Below are positions 1 to 5,016 of a stretch of DNA of 7,764 nt, in pieces (position 1 is the stretch's first letter; each line of letters opens with the position of its first letter). The notes beneath the pieces are model-generated. The model was not told the DNA's origin. It ran no database searches and saw only the letters and a list, made by a program, of their open reading frames with translations. Both the position numbers and the translations under genes were made by a program. The DNA lies in contig JAUWBW010000085.1 of assembly GCA_030609665.1 (NCBI GenBank), forward strand, positions 1 through 7,764, written 5' to 3'. This DNA comes from Methanosarcinaceae archaeon. Its GTDB lineage: Archaea > Halobacteriota > Methanosarcinia > Methanosarcinales > Methanosarcinaceae.

Positions 1-2
1 GG

Positions 3-431
3 TTTGGTGGCGAACTCGAACCCACGCGCAATGCGGTGTATTCTATGGGGCGCAAGATGTCTGGAAACGCACAGGGCAGGTTCGATGGTGCGGTACTTGT
101 CAATGGCAGTTTCCTGCTGAATTTCGGGTTTGATGAAATGGACATGGTGCTCAAAAACCCCACAAAGAACCTTGCAGAAGGTGTGACAAATGCGCGGGAT
201 GGAATGATCACACTCTCAGAACTGCTCGGCGGCGCGGACTATGATATCGATCATGTGAAATCTGCAATGAAAACAGGGTTTGAGGATGCGCTTGGGGTCG
301 AGTCACAGCGCGGTGTGTTGACAGATCCGGAGATAGAGGTCGCAGAGCGGTTGAGTGAGAGACACAGGAGCCGTGATTGGATATATCGGTTGGATGATAA
401 GAGGCGAAAGCGGCGGGCCAGGAAAGTTTAG
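3..431 (+). CDS. Lipoate-protein ligase A family protein, C-terminal part (5' truncated by window edge)
   Basis: The frame is open from the first bases, so the gene begins outside the window; the GTG at 36 is internal. The motif EPTRNAVYSMGRKMSGNAQ near the left edge matches the conserved lipoate/biotin ligase pattern PTRNDI-(V)-x-GRKISGNAQ. It is followed by a strand-rich stretch with GAVLVNGSFLLNF, as in LplA (usual L-x-HG-S-LLLD), and then a helical segment, NLAEGVTNARDGMITLSEL, in the position of the family's V-T-S-L region. Family members activate lipoate (or a related acid) with ATP and attach it to a lysine of lipoyl-domain proteins in the cytoplasm. Archaeal LplA is often split from a small C-terminal partner protein (LplB), which I cannot see here. 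The tail is unusually basic (KRRKRRARKV). The gene stops with TAG, backed by an in-frame TGA four codons later. The family call is firm; lipoate versus another substrate is not decided. Confidence 0.8.
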   Translation, partial: FGGELEPTRNAVYSMGRKMSGNAQGRFDGAVLVNGSFLLNFGFDEMDMVLKNPTKNLAEGVTNARDGMITLSELLGGADYDIDHVKSAMKTGFEDALGVESQRGVLTDPEIEVAERLSERHRSRDWIYRLDDKRRKRRARKV

Positions 432-613
432 TCACAAAATTGACCAAAATACCGACGTGCCATCCGCGCGAAGCGCGCGTATTCCCACATCACCATGAAT
501 ATGTATTTGATGAATGCTATTGGAACGTACAGCATATCTCGCATGTCGTTATCGAACTTGGCATGTGCACGGTTTGGATCAAAAAATCAAAAACCGTTCT
601 TATCTAACATCAT
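428..613 (-). pseudogene. Protein-like reverse-strand remnant or small ORF with one in-frame TGA
   Basis: On the reverse strand one frame runs from ATG (611-613, or a second ATG at 608-610) to a TAA at 428-430, broken once by TGA at 587-589. After that TGA it reads protein-like text such as FFDPNRAHAKFDNDMRD, then a hydrophobic stretch (MLYVPIAFIKYIFMVMW) and a basic aromatic end (ARFARMARRYFGQFCD). An intact 38-residue version could start at the ATG at 542-544. The TGA sits between runs of T (reverse strand TTTTTGATTTTTT), a place prone to base changes or sequencing error. Its TAA overlaps the TAG of the lipoate-ligase gene tail to tail. An AT-rich TATA-like stretch lies upstream at about 620-640. 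I do not recognise the family. It could be a decayed small membrane protein, the end of a lost gene, or chance. Confidence 0.35.
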
Positions 614-679
614 GTGGCCATCATTAATATTTAGGATATATCGTCAAATATGCAATCGTATTGCTTGAATTAATGGACA

Positions 680-739
680 GGATGAACGGGATTTACAGGA
701 TATAAGTGGCTCGCCCCATCCTGTAAATCCCGTTCATCC
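680..739. repeat. Large inverted repeat: 22-bp perfect arms, 16-nt loop, built from 9-base units
   Basis: Bases 680-701 are the exact reverse complement of 718-739, and the loop is 702-717. Pairing continues outward with mismatches (676-678 with 741-743, then further scattered pairs), so an RNA stem of about 30 pairs is possible. Each arm is also periodic: the left arm reads AGGATGAAC / GGGATTTAC / AGGATATAA, a 9-base unit with core RGGAT. It lies between two converging genes and could act as a bidirectional terminator or RNA-stabilising stem. Units of this RGGAT type are known to me as dispersed repeats in a range of bacterial and archaeal genomes, so a dispersed repeat is the other reading. 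Confidence 0.85.
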
Positions 740-824
740 CGTCTAATATTTACCTACTCAATGTTGGAGTGATCCCAAAAACATATCGTGTGTTTGTATT
801 TTTGATCATTAATGGCGGACTGCG

Positions 825-894
825 CCGCCTGCGGCGGTTGTTGCAGTTTTGTTTTGTTGCGGTTTTGTTGTATTTTGTATTTTGTGTTGTTCGC
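825..894. repeat. GC hairpin followed by GT-rich simple tract
   Basis: A compact hairpin CCGCC-TGC-GGCGG (825-837) is followed on the + strand by about 57 bases made almost only of T and G, with repeated TTTTGT units. On the reverse strand this is an A/C-only trailer directly after the stop codon of the flavoprotein gene, then the hairpin. That trailer would be unstructured RNA ahead of a stem. On the + strand the order hairpin then T-rich tract resembles a terminator, although no intact + gene ends close by. The function is unknown; the strand composition bias is what is directly visible. Confidence 0.6.
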
Positions 895-899
895 CACTC

Positions 900-1952
900 T
901 CATCCCCAGTACTCTTTAAAAGTTACCCACAATTCCGGTAAACGTTCCTGCAATACTTCGTTCGGCGTGCCTAAAGTATCCATCCACCCTCTTTTTTCGA
1001 GTGAACGAGTAAGCGGTCTTTCAAGCAGCCTGCGGACCTTTCTTTCGTAGCGGGCTAGGAGCGTCAGATCGTCGTTCTCCAATGCATTGACTATTGTCTT
1101 TCCTGCAACTTCTCCCGCAAGTATGGCATTATTGATCCCTGCGCCCGTTATTGGGTCAGCCATACCGGCGCTGTCTCCAACGAGCATGACATTCCCGATG
1201 CAGAAGTTTTCCCGAAGTCCACCTACCGGAAGGGCGCCGGTCATGTATTCTGTTTTTTCACCACCGAGCCGGTTGGCGACTTCTGACTCACTGATGAATG
1301 CATCCAGATAATCGTGCACGGAACGCGAGCCACTTGTGATTGTGATTCCCAGCCCCACTTTTGCAGAATCCGGGCCGCTCGGGTATATCCACGCATACGC
1401 GCCCGGGGCGTAATCGGCATTGAAGAATATCTCGCTTGTGTTCTCCAGCGTCTCGATCCCCTTCAAATGATACTGAGCGCATACTGCGATATCCTGACGA
1501 GACAATCCCAGCAGTGATGCAGTTTTTGAAAAAACCCCGTCTGCGCCGACAATGATCTTTCCGCTCGCTTCGCCGCCCCTGAACATCACACCATCTCCAT
1601 CTGGTGTCAGGTCGGTTAGAGGGGAATCCCATCTGATGTCAACACCAGAGTTCCTCGCCTCTTCTGCGAGAGCCATATCAAACGATGGCCTGTCCACCAC
1701 GAAACCGTTGAGCGGGAAGTCATGAAAAGTCATGTCAGGAAAGTACGTGCGCATTCGTGTTATCCTTGACTGGACAGTGCAGTTTTCGGGCAGTTCGGTG
1801 TTGATAGTGTTGCCTACATATCCGGCACATGGCGATATGCATGATGCTTTTTTTTCCAGCATAAGCACGCTATATCCTGCCTTGGCTGCGGTTTTTGCAA
1901 CGGTGGAACCGGCAGGCCCGGCGCCTACTACAATAAGGTCATAGTCTGTCAT
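900..1952 (-). CDS. Geranylgeranyl reductase family FAD-dependent oxidoreductase
   Basis: The 350-residue flavoprotein begins with a Rossmann FAD-binding motif (DLIVVGAGPAG, residues 5-15), has the second FAD motif GADG at 136-139, and the ribityl-binding VGDSAG with the following DPITGAGI at 258-273. These are the marks of the geranylgeranyl reductase branch, together with AYAWIYP (185-191), the family's Y-x-W-x-F-P signature. Related archaeal enzymes saturate the isoprenoid chains of ether lipids, using FADH2 fed by F420H2 or ferredoxin. The protein is shorter than typical lipid reductases (about 390-410 residues), mostly in the C-terminal cap. Cysteines lie at C38 and C42 (CISPCAGY), where family members carry a conserved Cys-containing motif. 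Methanogens hold several paralogues, so the substrate is open. The ATG start has no Shine-Dalgarno but a TATA box about 24 nt upstream, which suggests a leaderless mRNA. Confidence 0.85.
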   Translation of the reverse strand: MTDYDLIVVGAGPAGSTVAKTAAKAGYSVLMLEKKASCISPCAGYVGNTINTELPENCTVQSRITRMRTYFPDMTFHDFPLNGFVVDRPSFDMALAEEARNSGVDIRWDSPLTDLTPDGDGVMFRGGEASGKIIVGADGVFSKTASLLGLSRQDIAVCAQYHLKGIETLENTSEIFFNADYAPGAYAWIYPSGPDSAKVGLGITITSGSRSVHDYLDAFISESEVANRLGGEKTEYMTGALPVGGLRENFCIGNVMLVGDSAGMADPITGAGINNAILAGEVAGKTIVNALENDDLTLLARYERKVRRLLERPLTRSLEKRGWMDTLGTPNEVLQERLPELWVTFKEYWG

Positions 1953-1970
1953 TGTGTATTCTCATGAATG

Positions 1971-1980
1971 TTTTTATAAA
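1971..1980 (-). promoter_or_regulatory. TATA box of the geranylgeranyl-reductase-family gene (leaderless-type spacing)
   Basis: On the reverse strand TTTATAAAAA lies with its centre about 24 bases before the A of the ATG at 1952. Archaeal transcription starts about 25 bases downstream of the TATA centre, so the mRNA would begin at or very near the start codon. No purine-rich ribosome-binding site is present between the box and the ATG, which agrees with leaderless translation. Confidence 0.6.
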
Positions 1981-2049
1981 TAAAAGTATGAGTTCAGGAG
2001 GGGTGATATTATTACTTGTTTTGTGCATGGCACTCTGATTGTGACTGAA

Positions 2050-2064
2050 CAATCCGAAAGATTG
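2050..2064. promoter_or_regulatory. Palindrome CAATC-N5-GATTG upstream of the nrpRII-like gene
   Basis: A perfect 5-bp inverted repeat with a 5-base spacer lies about 28 bases before the predicted TATA box, followed by the direct repeat TTGGAAA TTGGAAA. The position suits an activator or operator site in the divergent region between the two genes. It does not match the NrpR consensus GGAA-N6-TTCC. It is short enough to occur by chance, so the call is tentative. Confidence 0.3.
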
Positions 2065-2091
2065 GAAATTGGAAATAATGTGAATACAAGA

Positions 2092-2099
2092 TTATATAA
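2092..2099 (+). promoter_or_regulatory. TATA box of the nrpRII-like gene
   Basis: TTATATAA centred near 2096 predicts a transcription start at about 2121-2123, which coincides with the GTG codon at 2123. This supports that GTG as a leaderless start rather than the TTG at 2108, which would lie upstream of the predicted start site. The surrounding sequence is AT-rich, so the exact box could shift by a few bases. Confidence 0.55.
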
Positions 2100-2122
2100 T
2101 ATATTAATTGTATTTGGAGTTC

Positions 2123-2914
2123 GTGACCCTAGACCCACTGTTAGAAAAAAATGACTTTTCGATTCAATTTATATCATCTAAGATCGAAGACTTGATGTTC
2201 AAGACAACATTTGATCCAGTAACTGGAGAAGGAGATGTCATAGTCAATATATCACTGATTGATGAAAATGATCTCAATGATGTGATAAAAATATTCAAAA
2301 TGGCAATTATGAGCGGCTTATCTGTGAGTCCCTATGCTAAATTATTGCATGAAGGCGATGAGATCGGGGACATGGTGATCGAAAAAGGAAAAGTCGGAAT
2401 TGCAACAGTGTGCAGCATTACTATTGATGGTGTCCTGCTAAAAGCCGGAATTCCACTAAAACCTATACTGGGGGGTATCGCCCAGATCAAAAAAGGTGCT
2501 CCGGTTCGTTTTACCGACATTTTGATGTATGCAAGTACGACCATTGATCCACTCGACGTACTCATGTCACAGAAACAGACCTCGATCACTCAATTGCTTG
2601 AGACAGGTTCCGGAAATATCCTTGCTAATCTGCGAGAAGCTCCAATGGCTGCAAGAGACGATATAGAACGTACCCTTTCAGACCTGATGGATGCCGGATT
2701 TAGCGGAATACTTGAAGTTAGTGAACCTAACACACGCATTCTGGATGTGCCGGTTGAGAGAGATCATCTCGGAATTGCGGTGATTGGAGGCACCAATCCA
2801 ATGGCAGCTGTACAGGAGTACGGAATACCAATACAAGTCAATGCAATGTCTACAACAATTGGTATTGATAATCTTATTCATATTGGCGAAATAGCAGCCG
2901 TTACATGGAAGTAG
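2123..2914 (+). CDS. nrpRII: NrpRII-type nitrogen regulator: stand-alone NrpR (DUF128) effector domain without HTH
   Basis: NrpR represses nitrogen-assimilation genes in methanogens and lets go when 2-oxoglutarate rises. The sequence is a single NrpR/DUF128 domain: the N-terminal DLMFKTTFDPVTGEGDVIVN is the family signature. Further on come a glycine-rich TVCSITIDGVLLKAGIPLKP segment, GGIAQI, a linker with R-EAPMAARDDIE, then LGIAVIGGTNPMAAVQE near the C-terminus. There is no winged helix in front, unlike full-length NrpR of Methanococcus. In Methanosarcina the system is split into NrpRI (HTH plus domain) and NrpRII (domain only, thought to contact TBP/TFB), so this is the NrpRII type. I chose GTG 2123 because the TATA spacing places the transcript start there; an in-frame TTG at 2108 would add five residues. 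GGAG at 2116-2119 is close to the GTG. The stop is TAG, with a long open frame behind it. The family call is firm; the role as NrpRII is inferred from architecture. Confidence 0.82.
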   Translation: MTLDPLLEKNDFSIQFISSKIEDLMFKTTFDPVTGEGDVIVNISLIDENDLNDVIKIFKMAIMSGLSVSPYAKLLHEGDEIGDMVIEKGKVGIATVCSITIDGVLLKAGIPLKPILGGIAQIKKGAPVRFTDILMYASTTIDPLDVLMSQKQTSITQLLETGSGNILANLREAPMAARDDIERTLSDLMDAGFSGILEVSEPNTRILDVPVERDHLGIAVIGGTNPMAAVQEYGIPIQVNAMSTTIGIDNLIHIGEIAAVTWK

Positions 2915-3073
2915 CAACAACGACCCTTTCCAGATCGTGTTGCAGACTTTTACAACGTTAGATACAACGTTCGTTGCATCAAACTTCTGTGCCGCAAAAT
3001 CCGGCAGGATCTCGCAAGCACCCGAAATTATCATGTTGATCGCTTCTTTATCACCATCATTTACGATTTTATT
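2901..3073 (-). pseudogene. Protein-like remnant with apparent one-base frameshift, downstream of the glutamate-synthase-like gene
   Basis: The reverse strand is open from 3073 and reads plausible protein: VNDGDKEAINMII, then GACEILPDFAAQKFDATNVV. At the A-run of 2948-2951 the sensible reading moves to another frame: adding one A gives VVKSLQHDLERVVVATSM and then a TAA at 2901-2903. Without that base the frame instead runs on into the antisense of the nrpRII-like gene and loses protein character. The only ATG in the first frame is at 3032-3034; the residues before it also look coded, so a longer gene probably lost its 5' part, or the start is degraded. The stop overlaps the end of nrpRII tail to tail by 14 bases. 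It follows the glutamate-synthase-like stop by only 13 bases and may be co-transcribed. I do not recognise the family. The frameshift could be an error in a homopolymer, making this a real small gene. Confidence 0.42.
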
Positions 3074-3085
3074 TTATGAATATTT

Positions 3086-4681
3086 TTAATCGTCAAGAAT
3101 CTGCTCGGCAATGTCCCTGTAAGCATCCATCACAAAATCAATGCCAGAGATCTTTGCGGCATCTTCTGTCAGTGCCATGACATCATTACGCCCGATCGTG
3201 GAAAGATTGAACCTTCTGGATCCTGCCATAAGCTGCTGAAGTCCAACTCTTGTCTTTTCAGCATATGAATAAATACCAATTGCACCAAGTGGCATTTTCT
3301 CCATGTCAGCACCATAGCGTTCTGCAAGCTCTTCGTAGTGTACAAATATCTCTTCTGGCCTATGGCCAAACTCGGAAACGGTCTTTGGTAAATTATCTTC
3401 ACTGAGCCATTTTCCAATGTTTTTGCCCACTATACCCGGGATCATTGCTGCACGACCCATGCATACAGCCTTGAAATGTGGTGCACCCATCGCGAGTGCC
3501 TTGTAAATGCCATCTTCGCTTGAGAAACCGCCTGCCATTGCAAGGTCAGGTACTCTCATTCCTTTTGCTGAAAGTTTCTCTGCAAACTCATAGACTAATG
3601 ACTGAAGATAGAATGTTGGAATTCCCCATTCTTCCATCATAGGCCATGGGCTCATACCTGTGCCACCTGGCGCGCCATCGAATGTCAGAAGATCGATCTT
3701 TGCCTCTGAACAGTACTTCAATGCCATTGCAGCCTCGACCATAGAATAAGCACCTGTCTTTAAGGTAATTCGGCCAAATCCGAGTCCTCTGAGACGGTCT
3801 ACTTCTTCAAGAAATGATTCTTTTGTAACAAATCCAAGCCTTGAGTGGCGCTCAAATTCCCTGATAGCACCCAACTTGTATGCTTCCGCAACTGCATGAT
3901 CTTCCGGATCAGGTGTGACGATGTAACCGCGCTTCTTAAGTTCAACTGCACGATCGATATCCTTTACTTTGATCTCGCCACCGATACATTTTGCACCCTG
4001 TCCCCATTTAAGTTCAATGGTGTCCATGTTGTGCTTGCTGGAAATATATTCAGCCACACCAAGTTTTGTATCTTCCACATTCATCTGGACAAGCATTTCA
4101 CCGTAGCCGTCATGGAACTCATTGTAAACATTGATTCTGCGGTCCATTTCCGGTGATGATGCAATGAGTCCGTCACTGCCAAGTTTAAGTTCCGGGTCAA
4201 TGCCGCAAACGTTTTCACCACAGACAAGGGTGATTCCTGAAATTGCTGCACCAACTGCGAAATGCTCCCAGTTCTTTCTCGCAATATCAGTAGAACCAAG
4301 TGCACCTGTGAATATAGGTACTCGCATCTTTACTTTTTTGTCCCATCCATATTCAGTCTCGGTATCCACATACGGGAACCGTGCGGTTTCAGGGTTCGCA
4401 TCAACACCATCAGGAAGACCAATAGCGCCCACTGCATATCCCTGGATATTCAGGTGTGAGTAGTCCACAGGATAGTTCTTGTCTGCACCGGCTGTTATCT
4501 CGCCGAACGGACCTGGATATAGCACTTCTCGTCCTCTGAATGAAGATTTAAAAACTTCACAGTTGCCACGGCATCCGTCTACACAGCGTGTACACAGGCC
4601 GGACATCGGAACAACGCTCTTCGATCTGTTGAACGTTCTTGTTGCATCATTTGAGTTTGGTTGTCTAAGATTCAAGGGCAT
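3086..4681 (-). CDS. FMN-binding glutamate synthase family protein (GltB central-domain type, divergent)
   Basis: This 531-residue protein matches the FMN/2-iminoglutarate domain of glutamate synthase large chains. It shows IELKWGQGAKCIGGE (222-236; family pattern K-x-x-QGAKPG-x-GG), the FMN phosphate loop TFDGAPGGTGMSP (333-345; usual D-G-A-x-GGTGASP) and AGGFSSEDGIYKALAMGA (383-400). Canonical enzymes transfer the amide of glutamine to 2-oxoglutarate. There is no N-terminal amidotransferase domain and no GXGXG domain. The 3Fe-4S motif C-x5-CH-x-N-x-CP expected after the second barrel half is absent (residues 405-422 have only C407), and the usual ISPPPH segment is replaced. Instead an N-terminal cluster C30-x2-C33-x3-C37-x3-C41 could hold an Fe-S centre. 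ATG 4681 is the most upstream start, as a TGA precedes it by one codon. The GAGG next to it is very close. It diverges from gdhA, and a GltA-like gene lies further right. The fold is firm; the reaction is uncertain. Confidence 0.85.
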   Translation of the reverse strand: MPLNLRQPNSNDATRTFNRSKSVVPMSGLCTRCVDGCRGNCEVFKSSFRGREVLYPGPFGEITAGADKNYPVDYSHLNIQGYAVGAIGLPDGVDANPETARFPYVDTETEYGWDKKVKMRVPIFTGALGSTDIARKNWEHFAVGAAISGITLVCGENVCGIDPELKLGSDGLIASSPEMDRRINVYNEFHDGYGEMLVQMNVEDTKLGVAEYISSKHNMDTIELKWGQGAKCIGGEIKVKDIDRAVELKKRGYIVTPDPEDHAVAEAYKLGAIREFERHSRLGFVTKESFLEEVDRLRGLGFGRITLKTGAYSMVEAAMALKYCSEAKIDLLTFDGAPGGTGMSPWPMMEEWGIPTFYLQSLVYEFAEKLSAKGMRVPDLAMAGGFSSEDGIYKALAMGAPHFKAVCMGRAAMIPGIVGKNIGKWLSEDNLPKTVSEFGHRPEEIFVHYEELAERYGADMEKMPLGAIGIYSYAEKTRVGLQQLMAGSRRFNLSTIGRNDVMALTEDAAKISGIDFVMDAYRDIAEQILDD

Positions 4682-4706
4682 TCCTCATTTTTTTATGTTT
4701 AATAAC

Positions 4707-4727
4707 GTGTACTATTCCACAGTATAC
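4707..4727. promoter_or_regulatory. Palindrome GTGTACT-N7-AGTATAC at the predicted transcription start of the glutamate-synthase-like gene
   Basis: The two 7-base arms match in six of seven positions around a 7-base spacer. With the TATA box centred near 4755 on the reverse strand, transcription should start around 4729, so this site begins at the start point and covers the first 20 bases of the transcript. That is a classic place for a repressor operator in archaea. The regulator is unknown. Confidence 0.45.
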
Positions 4728-4736
4728 GGAAGGTGG

Positions 4737-4752
4737 TAGGAGTCTAGTCCTA
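4737..4752. promoter_or_regulatory. Palindrome TAGGA-N6-TCCTA between TATA box and transcription start of the glutamate-synthase-like gene
   Basis: A perfect 5-bp inverted repeat overlaps the last two bases of the reverse-strand TATA box and lies ahead of the predicted start site. A protein bound here would block polymerase recruitment. It resembles but does not equal the NrpR operator: GGA and TCC are six bases apart here, against eight in GGAA-N6-TTCC. Assignment to NrpR is therefore not supported by spacing. Confidence 0.45.
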
Positions 4753-4759
4753 TATATAA
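4751..4759 (-). promoter_or_regulatory. TATA box of the glutamate-synthase-like gene
   Basis: TTATATATA on the reverse strand predicts a start near 4729 and an untranslated leader of about 48 bases before the ATG at 4681. It is the best TATA-like match upstream of that gene and is flanked by palindromes as expected for a regulated promoter. Confidence 0.6.
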
Positions 4760-4906
4760 CTTTTGAGAAGAATATGAATATATGCCACCAAATTGAACTT
4801 TTAATAGATATGCTTTTATAATAAAATAGCAGCAAGAGCATGCTTTTTCCTACTGTATAATTATCTTTATAGACCGATTGATTTATCTGTGATAAAACAG
4901 GTGAGT

Positions 4907-4921
4907 GGTTGCCTAACAACC
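4907..4921. promoter_or_regulatory. Palindrome GGTTG-N5-CAACC upstream of gdhA
   Basis: A perfect 5-bp inverted repeat with a 5-base spacer (CCTAA) lies about 40 bases before the predicted gdhA TATA box. It has the same arm length and spacer length as the palindrome in front of the nrpRII-like gene, but a different sequence. It could be an activator site; it could also be chance. Confidence 0.3.
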
Positions 4922-4960
4922 TACACGTTCAACAAGGGCTAAAAAATATCAGTTTCAAGT

Positions 4961-4978
4961 ACATATATTTCTATATGT
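4961..4978 (+). promoter_or_regulatory. gdhA core promoter: TATA box inside a perfect 7-bp palindrome
   Basis: ACATATA-TTTC-TATATGT is a perfect inverted repeat with a 4-base spacer. Its ATATAT core near 4965 is the best TATA box: it predicts a start at about 4991 and a leader of about 26 bases that keeps the ribosome-binding site. A second AT-rich option at 4978-4984 would start too late to keep it. AT-rich sequence makes short palindromes easy, so the TATA call is stronger than the operator call. Confidence 0.5.
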
Positions 4979-5003
4979 ATATATTCCAATCAATATTAAA
5001 TCT

Positions 5004-5008
5004 GGAGG
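5004..5008 (+). promoter_or_regulatory. Shine-Dalgarno of gdhA
   Basis: GGAGG lies 8 bases before the ATG at 5017 and fixes that start. It is the strongest ribosome-binding site in the window, in contrast to the leaderless-looking starts of the flavoprotein and nrpRII-like genes, and suggests high expression of glutamate dehydrogenase. Confidence 0.85.
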
Positions 5009-5016
5009 CAAAATAA

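Larger units (their letters stand above)
432..899. other. Gene-poor spacer of about 470 bases rich in repeats and hairpins
   Basis: No intact gene is convincing here. From left to right the spacer holds most of the broken reverse-strand ORF, a short GC hairpin (CGCGC-GAA-GCGCG, 465-477), a small palindrome GCAAT-CGT-ATTGC (652-664), the large inverted repeat at 680-739, a GC hairpin CCGCC-TGC-GGCGG (825-837) and a GT-rich tract up to the end of the neighbouring reverse-strand gene. The 93-residue frame across 769-1050 enters the antisense of the flavoprotein gene and has low-complexity sequence, so I do not treat it as a gene. Flanking genes point towards this spacer from both sides, so it is a 3'-3' junction where terminators and repeat insertions are tolerated. 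Confidence 0.7.
4682..5016. other. Divergent promoter region between the glutamate-synthase-like gene and gdhA
   Basis: This 335-base AT-rich spacer holds the two start regions and no gene I can support. The left side has the reverse-strand TATA box with two palindromes. The right side has the gdhA TATA-bearing palindrome, a Shine-Dalgarno and, further up, GGTTG-N5-CAACC. The middle (about 4765-4900) is AT-rich and has no feature I recognise. An 84-residue reverse-strand frame spans it but is rich in low-information sequence and crosses the promoter of the glutamate-synthase-like gene. No GGAA-N6-TTCC NrpR operator is present. Confidence 0.7.

Noticed and set aside
587..589. TGA in the small reverse-strand ORF as a selenocysteine codon
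   Set aside because: No selenoprotein-like context was seen, and no SECIS-like hairpin could be supported. Decay or sequence error near T-runs is simpler.
432..899. CRISPR array or mobile-element ends in the repeat-rich spacer
   Set aside because: There are no regularly spaced direct repeats with unique spacers, no transposase and no target-site duplication; only one inverted repeat and simple tracts.
769..1050. 93-residue + strand frame
   Set aside because: It is made of the GT-rich tract and antisense of the flavoprotein gene, with low-complexity sequence and no ribosome-binding site.
2678..3034. 118-residue reverse-strand frame across the nrpRII 3' end
   Set aside because: Only its first part (before the A-run at 2948-2951) looks coded; the rest is antisense of the nrpRII-like gene. 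I kept the first part as a frameshifted remnant.
4665..4688. Seven-codon ATG frame overlapping the start of the glutamate-synthase-like gene
   Set aside because: It could be an upstream ORF, but there is no independent sign of translation and such short frames are common.
4665..4919. 84-residue reverse-strand frame in the gdhA spacer
   Set aside because: It covers the promoter of the glutamate-synthase-like gene, has no family features and is typical of AT-rich noncoding sequence.
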